Shown here piece by piece: positions 38,108 to 47,498 of a stretch of 64,000 nt of DNA. How positions within the stretch are numbered: position 1 is the stretch's first letter; each line of letters begins with the position of its first letter. Made by a program: the position numbers and the translations under genes. A model generated the notes under the pieces. It was not told where the DNA came from. It worked only from the letters and a program-made list of their open reading frames with translations, and did no database searches. Origin of the DNA: Candidatus Agathobaculum pullistercoris (GTDB taxonomy: Bacteria; Bacillota; Clostridia; Oscillospirales; Butyricicoccaceae); contig DXFS01000101.1 in assembly GCA_019114345.1 (NCBI GenBank), forward strand, positions 1 to 64,000, in the 5' to 3' direction.

Positions 38108-38899
38108 CTATGCAGCAAAAATGCGAAGCAGGATGAGCCCTGCCCAGAATACCGCCATCCCGGCGAGCTGCACGGCCCGCAGCGGCTTGTCCTCTTCGAG
38201 GAAGCACAGGCTTCCGTTATACCCGCGCGCAGCCATGGCATCGTAATAAGTGCGCGACTTGCGCAGCGCCACGAGCAGCAGGCCCGCCGCCGTGCCTCCA
38301 AATGAGCGGCACGAGGTGCGGAAATCGCGCCAACCCAGCCGTGCACCCGCCGCCTCGCGCATGCGGCCGTGCGTGTCCAGCAATACGAATACAAATCGGT
38401 AGATCAGATACATCAGTTCGGTCATCAGGCTGGGCAGGTGCAGCCGGCGCAGCACGCTGACGAACTCGCACGCGGTCGTGGTCAGCGCAAGCAGATAAAG
38501 CGCGCTGACCGCGCCGAGCGACTTGAGCACAAGCGCCAGTGCAAAGCGCACGCTGTCCGCGCTCGTGCAGAGGTAAAACCAGTGCAGCGACAGGCTCCAG
38601 TCCCCCGCCGGGACAGGCGACAGGTCGCACGCGACCGCGATCCCGCCGAGCAGCAGGAAGGCCAGCGGCACACGCAGCAGGCCGCAGTAATCATGCAGCG
38701 CAAGGCCGCCCTTGACACACTGCAGCGCCGCCAGCACGAGAATGACCGCGGCGGAGACCACAGGCCGGTCGGCCGCCAGGCAGATGACAAGTGTACCAGC
38801 GGCCATCCCGGTTTTGAAGCCCGGGTTCCACCCGCTCATGCCTGAGGTATAGGCCAGATGGTCGATCGAGCGCACACCGTGGCTGTGTGTGTGCCGCAT
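38108..38899 (-). CDS. cbiQ: Cobalt ECF transporter transmembrane protein
   Basis: Multi-TM; IDHLAYTSGMSGWNPGFKTGMA; CbiQ-like Ala-Arg coupling region. Confidence 0.88.
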   Translation of the reverse strand: MRHTHSHGVRSIDHLAYTSGMSGWNPGFKTGMAAGTLVICLAADRPVVSAAVILVLAALQCVKGGLALHDYCGLLRVPLAFLLLGGIAVACDLSPVPAGDWSLSLHWFYLCTSADSVRFALALVLKSLGAVSALYLLALTTTACEFVSVLRRLHLPSLMTELMYLIYRFVFVLLDTHGRMREAAGARLGWRDFRTSCRSFGGTAAGLLLVALRKSRTYYDAMAARGYNGSLCFLEEDKPLRAVQLAGMAVFWAGLILLRIFAA

Positions 38900-39023
38900 C
38901 CGGCATCCCCTCCTTCATCTTTTGCGATACTTGGTTCATTGTATAGCCGGGGCGCGTATTTGTCAACCGGGCGGATTTCGTCCGGCAGTGGTGAATTTTT
39001 CGCATGGATTTTTGCATGGACAA

Positions 39024-39052
39024 TTGCCTTTGCCTGCGAACTGTCGTATAAT
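39024..39052 (+). promoter_or_regulatory. Sigma-70-like promoter for siroheme reductase gene
   Basis: TTGCCT - 17 nt - TATAAT. Confidence 0.65.
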
Positions 39053-39065
39053 GGCTGTATTGAAC

Positions 39066-39112
39066 AAGGGCTGTCCACCCTGTATTGGGGGCAGGCAGGC
39101 CCTTTTGCTTTT
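39066..39112 (+). terminator. Possible leader attenuator hairpin
   Basis: AAGGGCTGTCCACCC-tgtatt-GGGGGCAGGCAGGCCCTT followed by TTGCTTTT, between promoter and ATG. Confidence 0.4.
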
Positions 39113-39134
39113 GGAAAAACGAGGAGGATATTAT

Positions 39135-40688
39135 ATGAGTATGGGCAAGATCGATCCGCAGTCCTGGAAGCAGGACCTGCCCGCTTTCCGCGAGAAAACA
39201 AACGAATTTTATGCCGGAGAGAGCACGGTCGGCGCGTACAAGGGCTTTTCCGGTTACTACGGCTCCTACGCGCAGAAGGGCGGCAAGGCGAGTATGCTGC
39301 GCCTGCGCATGCCCGGCGGCCGCGTGACAAAGGAAAAACTGGCGTTCGTCGCCCGCGCGATCCGTGAATACAAGGTCGCGCGCGCCCACTTTACCACCTG
39401 CCAGACCATCCAGCTGCACGACCTGGATGCGGACACCGTGTGCGCGCTCATGGAGCAGGCGCTCGACGTGGGCATCGTCACGATGGGCGGCGGCGGCGAT
39501 TTTCCGCGCAATGTAATGTGCTCGCCGCTCTCCGGCGTGCAGGCGGACGAATATTTCGACACCCTGCCCTATGCCGAGGCCGCGGGCGACTACCTGATGC
39601 ATTTCATCAAAGCGGAAAAGATGCCGCGCAAACTCAAGGTCTGCTTCTCCAACTCCCCGGCGAACCAGACGCACGCCACCTATCGCGACCTTGGCTTTGT
39701 CGCCCGTCCGGACGGCAAATTCGATGTGTATAGCGCAGGCGGTCTGGGCAACAACCCGCTCTTCGGCGTCAAGGTTGCCGAGGCGATCGACCCGAACTGC
39801 ATCCTGTATTATATCAAAGCCATGTGGCTGACCTTCCGCTCCTACGGCAACTACGAGAACCGCGGAAAGGCGCGCACCCGCTACATGCAGGAGGCGCTCG
39901 GCGGCGCAGAGAACTACAAAAGGGCCTATCTGGAAAAACTGGACGAGGTCATCGCCTCGGGTGAAGACCTGACGCTCAATATCACCCCCGCCCCCGTCAC
40001 CAAGACCGGTGACGGCAGCACGGCCTCCGGCCCGCGCATCCTGCCGCAGAAGCAGGCCGGGCTGTACACGGTCGTGTGGCACCCCATCGGCGGCCAGCCG
40101 TCTATGGAGTCGCTGTGCGCGCTGAGCGATGCGATGCAGACCATCCCGGACGCGGAAATACGCCTCGCGCCGGACGAGACCGCGTATATCGTCAACCTGA
40201 CCGGCGCGGAGGCCGAAAAGGTGCTCACCGCCACGCCGGACAGCGCACAGAGCCTGTTTGAAACCTCGGTCAGCTGCATCGGCGGCCTGACCTGCCAAGT
40301 CGGCCTGCGCGACTCGCAGGGCCTGCTCGCCGCATGCGTCAAGGCCGTGCGCGAAGCGGGCCTGCCGGACGGCGCGCTGCCCCAGATCCACATCTCGGGC
40401 TGCCCGTCCTCGTGCGGTACGCACCAGACCGGCACGATCGGCTTCCGCGGCGCATCCCGCCCGGTGGGCGGCAAGCCGCAGCCCGGCTTCCAGCTGTTCG
40501 TCGGCGGCTGCGACCGTCAGGGCAGCGAGACCATGGGGCGCATCCTGGGCGTTGTGCTCGAGGCTGACGTACCCGCCTTCCTCGTTGCGCTGGGCAGGGA
40601 AGTCGCGGCGTCCGGCATGGACTACGCCGCGTGGAGCGCCGCCAACCCGGACGCGATCGACCGCATCGCCGCACCGTACCTCGGCTGA
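39135..40688 (+). CDS. Nitrite/sulfite reductase-like siroheme 4Fe-4S protein
   Basis: C-X5-C (CIGGLTC) and C-X3-C (CPSSC) siroheme/4Fe-4S motif; GAGGAGG RBS. Confidence 0.9.
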   Translation: MSMGKIDPQSWKQDLPAFREKTNEFYAGESTVGAYKGFSGYYGSYAQKGGKASMLRLRMPGGRVTKEKLAFVARAIREYKVARAHFTTCQTIQLHDLDADTVCALMEQALDVGIVTMGGGGDFPRNVMCSPLSGVQADEYFDTLPYAEAAGDYLMHFIKAEKMPRKLKVCFSNSPANQTHATYRDLGFVARPDGKFDVYSAGGLGNNPLFGVKVAEAIDPNCILYYIKAMWLTFRSYGNYENRGKARTRYMQEALGGAENYKRAYLEKLDEVIASGEDLTLNITPAPVTKTGDGSTASGPRILPQKQAGLYTVVWHPIGGQPSMESLCALSDAMQTIPDAEIRLAPDETAYIVNLTGAEAEKVLTATPDSAQSLFETSVSCIGGLTCQVGLRDSQGLLAACVKAVREAGLPDGALPQIHISGCPSSCGTHQTGTIGFRGASRPVGGKPQPGFQLFVGGCDRQGSETMGRILGVVLEADVPAFLVALGREVAASGMDYAAWSAANPDAIDRIAAPYLG

Positions 40689-40712
40689 CTGCAGACAATA
40701 CGCTGCGCTGAC

Positions 40713-40751
40713 AAAAGCCGCTGCTTCCCTTCCGGGAAAGCAGCGGCTTTT
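40713..40751. terminator. Intrinsic terminator between convergent genes
   Basis: AAAAGCCGCTGCTTTCC-type dyad: AAAAGCCGCTGCTTcccttccggGAAAGCAGCGGCTTTT. Confidence 0.85.
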
Positions 40752-40753
40752 CG

Positions 40754-42082
40754 TTATGTCTCTGTCCGTTTTTCTGCAATCGAGCGGCGGTAGACCAGGC
40801 AGGCGATGACCGCCGTGACCGCCTCCGTGATCCAGAACGCATGCCATACGCCGTCCGCGCCCCAAAAGCGGCTGAGCAGCCACGCCGCCGGGATGATGAT
40901 GACCGTGTAACGGCACAGCGAGATCACCAGCGACGGCACGCCTTTGCCGAGGCCCTCCAGCGCGCCCGAGGAGACGACCGACACGGCCGAAACAACAAAC
41001 CCGGCGCTGATGATACGCAGTGCTGCGGTGCCTGCGGCAACGGTCTCCGGGTTTTCCGTGAACAGCGCGATCAGCGGGCCGGGTACAGCAAGGCAGATCC
41101 CCGTACCCACCGCCATCACGATGCCGCACATCGCCAATGCAGTCAGATAGATGCGGGAAACGCGTTTGCGCTCGCCCGCGCCGAAGTTGTAGCCAATCAG
41201 CGGCCGCATGCCCTGCACCACGCCGCTGGCCGGCAGATAGAGGAAGGTCTGCAGCTTATAGTACACGCCCAGCACGACCACATAAATCTGTGAATACGCG
41301 GCCAGGATCGCGTTGAGCGCCGAGATCAGCAGCGACGGCAGCGCCAGATTGAGGACCGCCGGGACGCCGATTGCATACAGCCTGCCGTCCAGCCCACGCG
41401 CAGCGGCGAGGTACTGCCGGCCGATGCGCACACGGATCGGCCGCAGGCGGTAGACCGCGAGATAAATCGCCAGCGTGATCGTCTGCCCGATGCCAGTCGC
41501 CAGCGCTGCGCCCTCGATACCCATGGACGGGAACGGCCCCAGGCCGAAGATCAGCACCGGGTCGAGCACGATATTCGCTATGCATCCGCAGAGCAGGCTG
41601 ACCATGGTGGTTTTCATGCTGCCGACCGCCTGAAAGATCTTCTCAAACGCCAGCCCCAGCATAATGATCACGCTAAACGCAAATGCAATGCGCGCATAGC
41701 GCACGCCCAGATCGATCACCGTCTCATCCGCCGTGAACAGACGCAGGAATGACGGCATGGCCGCAATGCCCAGCACGGTTGCCGCAACGCCGTGCAGCGC
41801 GGAAAACAGCATGCCGCGCGTAGCTGCGGTATTGGCCAGCCGTGCATTGCCCGCCCCCAGATAATAGGCGATCACCGCGTTGATGCCTACGCCGAAGCCG
41901 ATCGCGGCCGCGTTGATAAAATTCTGCACCGGATAGACCAGCGACAGCGCGGTCATGGCGTCCTCACTGATCTGCGCAACGAAAAAGCTGTCCACGATAT
42001 TGTACAGCGAGTTGACCAGCATGGACACCACCATAGGCAGCGACATGCTCATCAGCAGCGGCAGGACCGGTTTTTCCTTCAT
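40754..42082 (-). CDS. MATE family efflux transporter
   Basis: MKEKPVLPLLMSMSLPMVVSMLVNSLYNIVDSFFVAQISEDAMTALSLVYPVQ. Confidence 0.92.
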   Translation of the reverse strand: MKEKPVLPLLMSMSLPMVVSMLVNSLYNIVDSFFVAQISEDAMTALSLVYPVQNFINAAAIGFGVGINAVIAYYLGAGNARLANTAATRGMLFSALHGVAATVLGIAAMPSFLRLFTADETVIDLGVRYARIAFAFSVIIMLGLAFEKIFQAVGSMKTTMVSLLCGCIANIVLDPVLIFGLGPFPSMGIEGAALATGIGQTITLAIYLAVYRLRPIRVRIGRQYLAAARGLDGRLYAIGVPAVLNLALPSLLISALNAILAAYSQIYVVVLGVYYKLQTFLYLPASGVVQGMRPLIGYNFGAGERKRVSRIYLTALAMCGIVMAVGTGICLAVPGPLIALFTENPETVAAGTAALRIISAGFVVSAVSVVSSGALEGLGKGVPSLVISLCRYTVIIIPAAWLLSRFWGADGVWHAFWITEAVTAVIACLVYRRSIAEKRTET

Positions 42083-42267
42083 AAATGTCTGCTGCAATAC
42101 GCATTCCTCCCCGCAAAGGACCTTCCAGCCCGCTGCACACAAAAAAGCCACACAACCGCGATGCAGCTGTGTGGCGAAAAGTGGCGGAGCCAGAAAAATC
42201 CACAACGAATTTTAGGTTTTCAGTATACCATATCCGCTGCCGGTTGGCAAGCCCTGGGCGGCGTGGG

Positions 42268-43134
42268 CTACTCCCGTCCCACGCACTGACCGCAGGCTGT
42301 ATAGCCCTGTGCAAGCAGCTCGTCCTGCGTCCCCTCATAATATTCCTTGTTGCTTTCGCTGATATCATCCACGCTGGCGCAGTCCGGCAGATGGAACTTT
42401 TTCGAGCGGGTGTTGAGCACGTATTCCGCTTCCTGTCCAGCCTCTTCATCGGCATCTGTATCTGCACGGCTCTCCCCGGTCGCGTAGTCGATCGTGACGC
42501 CCGGCTGCACATTATAGCAGTAGACATTGAAGCAGATCCCGTCCCCCTCGTCCTCGACCGACCAGCCCTCGAGCTGTACGCCCGAGGCAACCAGATTGCT
42601 CCCCTCGAACACCGGGGTTGCGCGGTACAGCACATGGTTGCCGGTTTCCCTGATGTAATCCGCCACCAGGTTCTCAAACGGCAGCATGCCCTCCACGTTG
42701 AGATACCGTGTGCCCGTGATCAGGTTGCATTCGTTGGCGTTTTCACCGGTCAGCTGGTAGCCGATCAGGTGGCAGCGGTTGTACAGGTATTTGCCGTCGA
42801 CAAAGTCATATTTGACCGTCTGCCAGCCAGACGGCTTGACCTGCCCGATCGAGCCGCGCTCCTCTGTAGGCACCAGGTCGGTGGAGATGCAGGCGTACGC
42901 CGTGCCGCACCGGCCGAGCAGGTCGAGCGGCGCGTATTCCTCGAACGAGGCGGTAGTATAATTCTCTTCTGTAAAATCCGGCTGGTTTCCGTCGATCTCG
43001 ACATAGGGCGCGCCGCTATAGGCAGGCACATCCTCCAGCGAGACCGCGGCCTGCGGCTGCAGCATCGCGCAGCCCGACAGCAGCAGACTGAGGATAAGTA
43101 CGATCGGCGCCCATCGTTTTTTCAGTGTTTGCAT
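42268..43134 (-). CDS. Secreted DNA/RNA non-specific endonuclease lipoprotein with C-terminal Cys-rich domain
   Basis: LLLSGCAML lipobox; YLYNRCHLIGYQLTGENANECNLITGTRYLN nuclease core; C-term VLNTRSKKFHLPDCASV...GYTACGQC. Confidence 0.85.
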   Translation of the reverse strand: MQTLKKRWAPIVLILSLLLSGCAMLQPQAAVSLEDVPAYSGAPYVEIDGNQPDFTEENYTTASFEEYAPLDLLGRCGTAYACISTDLVPTEERGSIGQVKPSGWQTVKYDFVDGKYLYNRCHLIGYQLTGENANECNLITGTRYLNVEGMLPFENLVADYIRETGNHVLYRATPVFEGSNLVASGVQLEGWSVEDEGDGICFNVYCYNVQPGVTIDYATGESRADTDADEEAGQEAEYVLNTRSKKFHLPDCASVDDISESNKEYYEGTQDELLAQGYTACGQCVGRE

Positions 43135-43544
43135 TTGCAGTAAACTTCCTTTGTGATTTTTGCATGGGAAAAGCCGGGGAAATCCGTTGTTTCGCGCAGC
43201 GTCCAGTCCCCAACCGTCAGGTCGATGTCACAATACCGGTCCGCCGGATAAACGCGGTTCCAGCGGTACAGAATGATTTCCCCGATTTGGGGCAGATACG
43301 GCCGGACGTCCCTGTCCTCGACAAAGCAGCAGTCGTCCTTCGCCGCGCGGTCGAGGAAATCCTCCGCTGTGCGCAGGCTGCAGGGCGTGTCGTCCCCGAA
43401 CAGCACAGCCGAGGCCGGGCTCATCCAGAGCATGCGTCCCGCGCTCGTCCGCACAATGTCCGCCGTCACCGCCCGGTCGCGGCTCTGCCGCCGGCGGTTG
43501 AAGGACATCCCGTTGCGGTCGTCCAGACAGATGATCAGATGCAT
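43122..43544 (-). CDS. Conserved-looking hypothetical protein
   Basis: MHLIICLDDRNGMSFNRRRQSRDRAV...; stop overlaps the nuclease start. Confidence 0.7.
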   Translation of the reverse strand: MHLIICLDDRNGMSFNRRRQSRDRAVTADIVRTSAGRMLWMSPASAVLFGDDTPCSLRTAEDFLDRAAKDDCCFVEDRDVRPYLPQIGEIILYRWNRVYPADRYCDIDLTVGDWTLRETTDFPGFSHAKITKEVYCKCKH

Positions 43545-43681
43545 AGGCTCCCCTTTCCCGCACGATCGACCGTTTTTCCTTCCCTATCATACCGCATCCG
43601 TCCGCAAAAGGGAATATGCAAATTCTGTACCAGACAGCAGGACAGGGCTCTTTCACACAATGCGCATAACCATCCATACAA

Positions 43682-43723
43682 ACAGCCCTTCCGCGCAGGG
43701 CTTGTCCTGCACGGAAGGGCTGT
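43682..43723. terminator. Strong hairpin, likely transcription end
   Basis: ACAGCCCTTCCG-c-GCAGG-gcttgt-CCTGC-a-CGGAAGGGCTGT. Confidence 0.5.
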
Positions 43724-43804
43724 GTGTACCATATAGGCTTGACTTCCAATGGTTTAATTTTCCACTGTGAAACACAGCGTCTGCGCGGCTAAGCGGCTTC
43801 CCGC

Positions 43805-44548
43805 TCAGCCCTCGTAGTCGTCCTCGTTCTCCCAGTTGTGCCAGACCGCCTGCACATCGTCGTTATCCTCGAGCCCATCGAGCAGCTTGCGCATCTTGGC
43901 CATATCCTCCTCGTTTTCGAGGGTGATATAGTTCTGCGGCACCATTTCGACCTCCGCCTCAACAAAGGAGTATCCCAGCGTCTCGAGCGCTTCGCGCACC
44001 GCGGAGAAATCGTCCGGCGTGGTGTAGATTTCAAAGGTGTTCTCGTCCGCCTGGAAATCCTCGGCGCCCGCCTCGAGCGCCTGCATCATCACGGTATCCT
44101 CATCCAGTTCGCCGCGCTCCATGATGATAACGCCCTTTTTGTCAAACTGCCAGGAAACGCAGTTAGTCGCACCCAGGCCCGCGCCGTATTTGTCGAACAG
44201 GTGGCGCACATCCGCAACCGTGCGGTTTTTGTTATCGGTCAGAGTCTCGACAACCACCGCGACGCCGCCGACGCCGTAGCCCTCGTAATTGTTGGCCTCG
44301 TAGTTGACCTGGCCGTTTGCGCCCGAATACTTATCCAGCGTGCGCTTGATGTTGTCGTTTGGCATGTTGTTGGCCTTGGCCTTGGCGATGCAGTCACGCA
44401 GGCGGGCGTTGAACTCCGGATTGGCCGAACCGCCTTCCTTGATTGCAATCGCCATCTCACGGCCGATCTTAGTGAAGATCTTGGCTTTTTTCGCGTCATT
44501 CGCTCCCTTACGCTTGGCAATATTATGCCATTTGGAATGTCCCGACAT
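43805..44548 (-). CDS. yebC: YebC/PmpR family transcriptional regulator
   Basis: MSGHSKWHNIAKRKGANDAKKAKIFTKIGREMAIAIKEGG. Confidence 0.97.
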   Translation of the reverse strand: MSGHSKWHNIAKRKGANDAKKAKIFTKIGREMAIAIKEGGSANPEFNARLRDCIAKAKANNMPNDNIKRTLDKYSGANGQVNYEANNYEGYGVGGVAVVVETLTDNKNRTVADVRHLFDKYGAGLGATNCVSWQFDKKGVIIMERGELDEDTVMMQALEAGAEDFQADENTFEIYTTPDDFSAVREALETLGYSFVEAEVEMVPQNYITLENEEDMAKMRKLLDGLEDNDDVQAVWHNWENEDDYEG

Positions 44549-44720
44549 GTTGGAATGTCCCTCTTTCTATCATGATAATTTTAATATAACCTCAAAAAGC
44601 GCCATACGGCGCAGAAAAATTTTATCAGATTTTGGGCCGTTTTTCAAGCCCCCGGCGTATATTTTTCGCCGGATATGTGCAGACTACACTCGAAAACTCC
44701 AAAAAGTGAGGTGACGCACA

Positions 44721-44837
44721 ATGAGTAAGCAGAACAAAAACCAGGCGCCGTCTACCGCCAACCAGCAGCAACACAGCGAGCAGAACAAGAACCCGCAGAC
44801 CGGCACCCAGAACAAAAAGAACGACCAGCAGTACTGA
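44721..44837 (+). CDS. Small Q/N/K-rich protein (38 aa), possibly spore-related
   Basis: MSKQNKNQAPSTANQQQHSEQNKNPQTGTQNKKNDQQY with upstream GAGGTG and downstream terminator; below the size cut-off of the ORF track. Confidence 0.55.
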   Translation: MSKQNKNQAPSTANQQQHSEQNKNPQTGTQNKKNDQQY

Positions 44838-44880
44838 TACGCGCTGCGGCTGTTCGGCGGCACGCTGCCGGACGCAAACG

Positions 44881-44923
44881 GCAGGAGGCGCGGAAACCCC
44901 GGACGGGTTCCCGCGCCTCCTGC
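44881..44923. terminator. Intrinsic terminator
   Basis: GCAGGAGGCGCGGAAACC-ccggac-GGGTTCCCGCGCCTCCTGC. Confidence 0.75.
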
Positions 44924-44928
44924 TGTCC

Positions 44929-46224
44929 TTATGAATAGGGCTGCGCACCGGACGCCGGTGCGGCGGGCTGCTTGGGTTTGCGGCGGATGCCGGAGAGCAG
45001 GGTGCAGATGGCCCAGCACAGCACGCAGAGCAGTAGGATGCACAGCAACTGCACCAGATACAAATAAATCGCGCCGCGGCAGTAGGGGTTATCCGATGTC
45101 AGGGTTTCAAATGTTACCATCATTTGGGGCATAGTAAGCAGCCAGCCCACATAGCACTGCGCGATCAGGCCGCAGGCCAGCGCACCCGCCCGGCTCGCCA
45201 GCTTGCGTCTGGCGAGCCACACGGCGGCGAGCAGTATCACCGTTGCCGCGGTCCATACCATCCGGGCCGAACCGGAAAAGGCCTGTAAGCCTTGCTCGAT
45301 TTCGGTATCCGCGAAATACAGCGGATGGTTGTAGTTTTCCGGCGCAAGGCCGATGATGATCCGCATCTGCATCACGATAACCACGCCTGCGCCCAGCAAG
45401 GGCAGCAGCAGGGGAAGCGCGCAGCAGACCGGATGGAAGCGTGTCTGCGCGTCCATGCGGCGGTAGGCCAAGGAAAGGACGGCGATCAATATGCCTGCTA
45501 TCAGCGGCGGCTGCCAGAGAAACGGGAGGGTATACTGCCGTACGGACGAGTCCCCCACCAGAACCAGATAGCCGAACCGCAGAAACAGATCAAAACGGTC
45601 GCCGCTCCATACTTGCAGCCCGTCGGTAGCAAGTGACCCCGTATCCCAAAACAGCACGCCGTAAAACCAGGCGGAACGCAAAAACGGATACAGCCAAATC
45701 CCGCCGCACAGCGCCGTCAGCATTTTTTCTCTCCGACAGCTGAGCCGGATATCTGCAGCATACGCCTGATGCAGCCTGCGGCAGCTTTTCCGGTGCCAGT
45801 AGCAGGCCATCACCAGCAACACAAGCCCCAGCAATGGAATTGGTAACCCCGGTATGGAATAAGAATGGGTGAACAGGTAATACACCCCCACCAGCGACAG
45901 GATGACACCCGCAAACAGCAGCTTATCATCCGCGTCCGCCAGCTTTTCCGCGGCGTACGCGCGCTGGATGTCGGATGGCTGCGGCGCAGCCGGTTCCGGC
46001 TCTGGCGCATCCGCGCGCAGCTCGCCCGCAAGCAGCTCATCGACCGTGATGCCGAGCGTCTCCGCGAGCAGGGGCAGCAGCGTCACCTCGGGGTATCCCG
46101 CGCCGGTCTCCCATTTGCTGACCGCCTTGTCGGATACCATGAGCCGCCCGGCCAGCTCTTTCTGTGTCAATCCATGGGCTTTGCGCCGCTCCGCAATGAG
46201 CGCACCGGTTTTCTTTGCATCCAT
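44929..46224 (-). CDS. XRE-family HTH regulator with C-terminal transmembrane region
   Basis: MDAKKTGALIAERRKAHGLTQKELAGRLMVSDKAVSKWETGAGYPEVTLL plus hydrophobic C-terminal part. Confidence 0.88.
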   Translation of the reverse strand: MDAKKTGALIAERRKAHGLTQKELAGRLMVSDKAVSKWETGAGYPEVTLLPLLAETLGITVDELLAGELRADAPEPEPAAPQPSDIQRAYAAEKLADADDKLLFAGVILSLVGVYYLFTHSYSIPGLPIPLLGLVLLVMACYWHRKSCRRLHQAYAADIRLSCRREKMLTALCGGIWLYPFLRSAWFYGVLFWDTGSLATDGLQVWSGDRFDLFLRFGYLVLVGDSSVRQYTLPFLWQPPLIAGILIAVLSLAYRRMDAQTRFHPVCCALPLLLPLLGAGVVIVMQMRIIIGLAPENYNHPLYFADTEIEQGLQAFSGSARMVWTAATVILLAAVWLARRKLASRAGALACGLIAQCYVGWLLTMPQMMVTFETLTSDNPYCRGAIYLYLVQLLCILLLCVLCWAICTLLSGIRRKPKQPAAPASGAQPYS

Positions 46225-46296
46225 CTCTCCCACCTGCCTTTCTCTGGTTCCAGTATAGCCGATTTGCCGCCCCGCCGCAACCGAGACGCAGAAGAA

Positions 46297-46323
46297 GGGC
46301 GCTCCACGCAGCGTGGAGCGCCC
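46297..46323. terminator. Hairpin terminator
   Basis: GGGCGCTCCACGC-A-GCGTGGAGCGCCC near-perfect palindrome. Confidence 0.7.
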
Positions 46324-46334
46324 TTTCAAATCCT

Positions 46335-47495
46335 TTAATCAATACCGATCTTTTTGAACATGCGGTAATGCAGGCCGTTTTCGTCCTGATATGTCCCGCG
46401 CTGCTCAAAGGCGAATTTGTGGTAGAAGCCCTGCGCGCGGGCGTTTTTCTCCGCCGCATGCGCGCATAAGTACGTCCGTCCGAGCATACGGTATACGCTG
46501 ATCGCCTGCCCCAGGATCTGCCCGCTCAGGCCGCAGCCGCGGTAGGCTTCGTCGATGCAGAAGCCGCCGACCAGACCCACGTCCGGCTCGTCGTCGTAAA
46601 ACGTCTTGAGGTAGATGAGCGCGATCTCCTCGCCGCTCTCAAGGCAGCCAAAGGTCACCGAGCGCGGGCTCATGCGCTGTGCCCGCTCGACGTCGCGCAG
46701 CAGCGCGTCCGGGTCGAGGTTTTCGTCCGTTCCGTAGGCGTTCCGGTGCAGCTCGCGCATAAAGGAGACAATCTTGTCCGCGTCTGCTGTATCCATCGGG
46801 TCTGCGCGGCGGAACCAGATCTGCGGGGTTGTGGGCACGCCCTTGTTGTCCGTCCAGCCGATCGAGGCAAAGGTGGAAAGCTGCTGCGGCAGGTGGGACG
46901 CGTCGTTTTCATACACGACCTCGAGCTTGTCCGGCCCGTCGAACTCGAATTTCGCCACACAGGTGTTGTCGCCCCAGCCGATCTCGCCCATCTGCTCGGG
47001 CGCGAAGCCGTGCGCAATGGTCAGTGCGCCGCGGATTGCTGAGCCGTGCGTCACGACCGCGATGCTTTTGCCCTCGTTCTCACGTACCAGACCGCGCACG
47101 CCGTCCAGCATGCGCCGCCCGGCCTGCATGACGCTCTCGCCGTGCGGCGGCACCGCGTCCCACGGGCGTGCGCGCCAGACCGCGTATTCCGCCGGCCACA
47201 GGCGGGGCAGTTCGGCCCACGGCACGTCCTCCCAGTCGCCCATGTCGATCTCGCGCAGCACCGGGCGGATCTCAACGGTCAGCCCGTGCTTTTCCGCGAC
47301 CGCCTTTGCGGTCGTGCGGGCGCGGAACAGATCGGAGGCATATACCGCGTCGAGCGGCACGTCCGTAAACCGCTTCGCCAGGCAGGGCAGCTGCTCGTAT
47401 GCGCGCGGGGTGAGCAGGCTGTCGTACTGCCCGTGGCAGCGGCGGTAGACGTTGCCCTCGGCCTCTGCGTGGCGGATGATGTAGACCGTGGTCAT
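46335..47495 (-). CDS. Fusion of histidine phosphatase and GNAT N-acetyltransferase
   Basis: N-term TTVYIIRHAEAEGNVYRRCHGQYDSLLTPR and VVTHGSAIRG; C-term acetyltransferase FCIDEAYRGCGLSGQILGQAISV. Confidence 0.9.
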   Translation of the reverse strand: MTTVYIIRHAEAEGNVYRRCHGQYDSLLTPRAYEQLPCLAKRFTDVPLDAVYASDLFRARTTAKAVAEKHGLTVEIRPVLREIDMGDWEDVPWAELPRLWPAEYAVWRARPWDAVPPHGESVMQAGRRMLDGVRGLVRENEGKSIAVVTHGSAIRGALTIAHGFAPEQMGEIGWGDNTCVAKFEFDGPDKLEVVYENDASHLPQQLSTFASIGWTDNKGVPTTPQIWFRRADPMDTADADKIVSFMRELHRNAYGTDENLDPDALLRDVERAQRMSPRSVTFGCLESGEEIALIYLKTFYDDEPDVGLVGGFCIDEAYRGCGLSGQILGQAISVYRMLGRTYLCAHAAEKNARAQGFYHKFAFEQRGTYQDENGLHYRMFKKIGID

Positions 47496-47498
47496 GCC

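Noticed and set aside
38691-41129. 812-aa minus-strand ORF across the siroheme reductase
   Set aside because: Antisense shadow of a gene with intact siroheme/4Fe-4S motifs on the plus strand.
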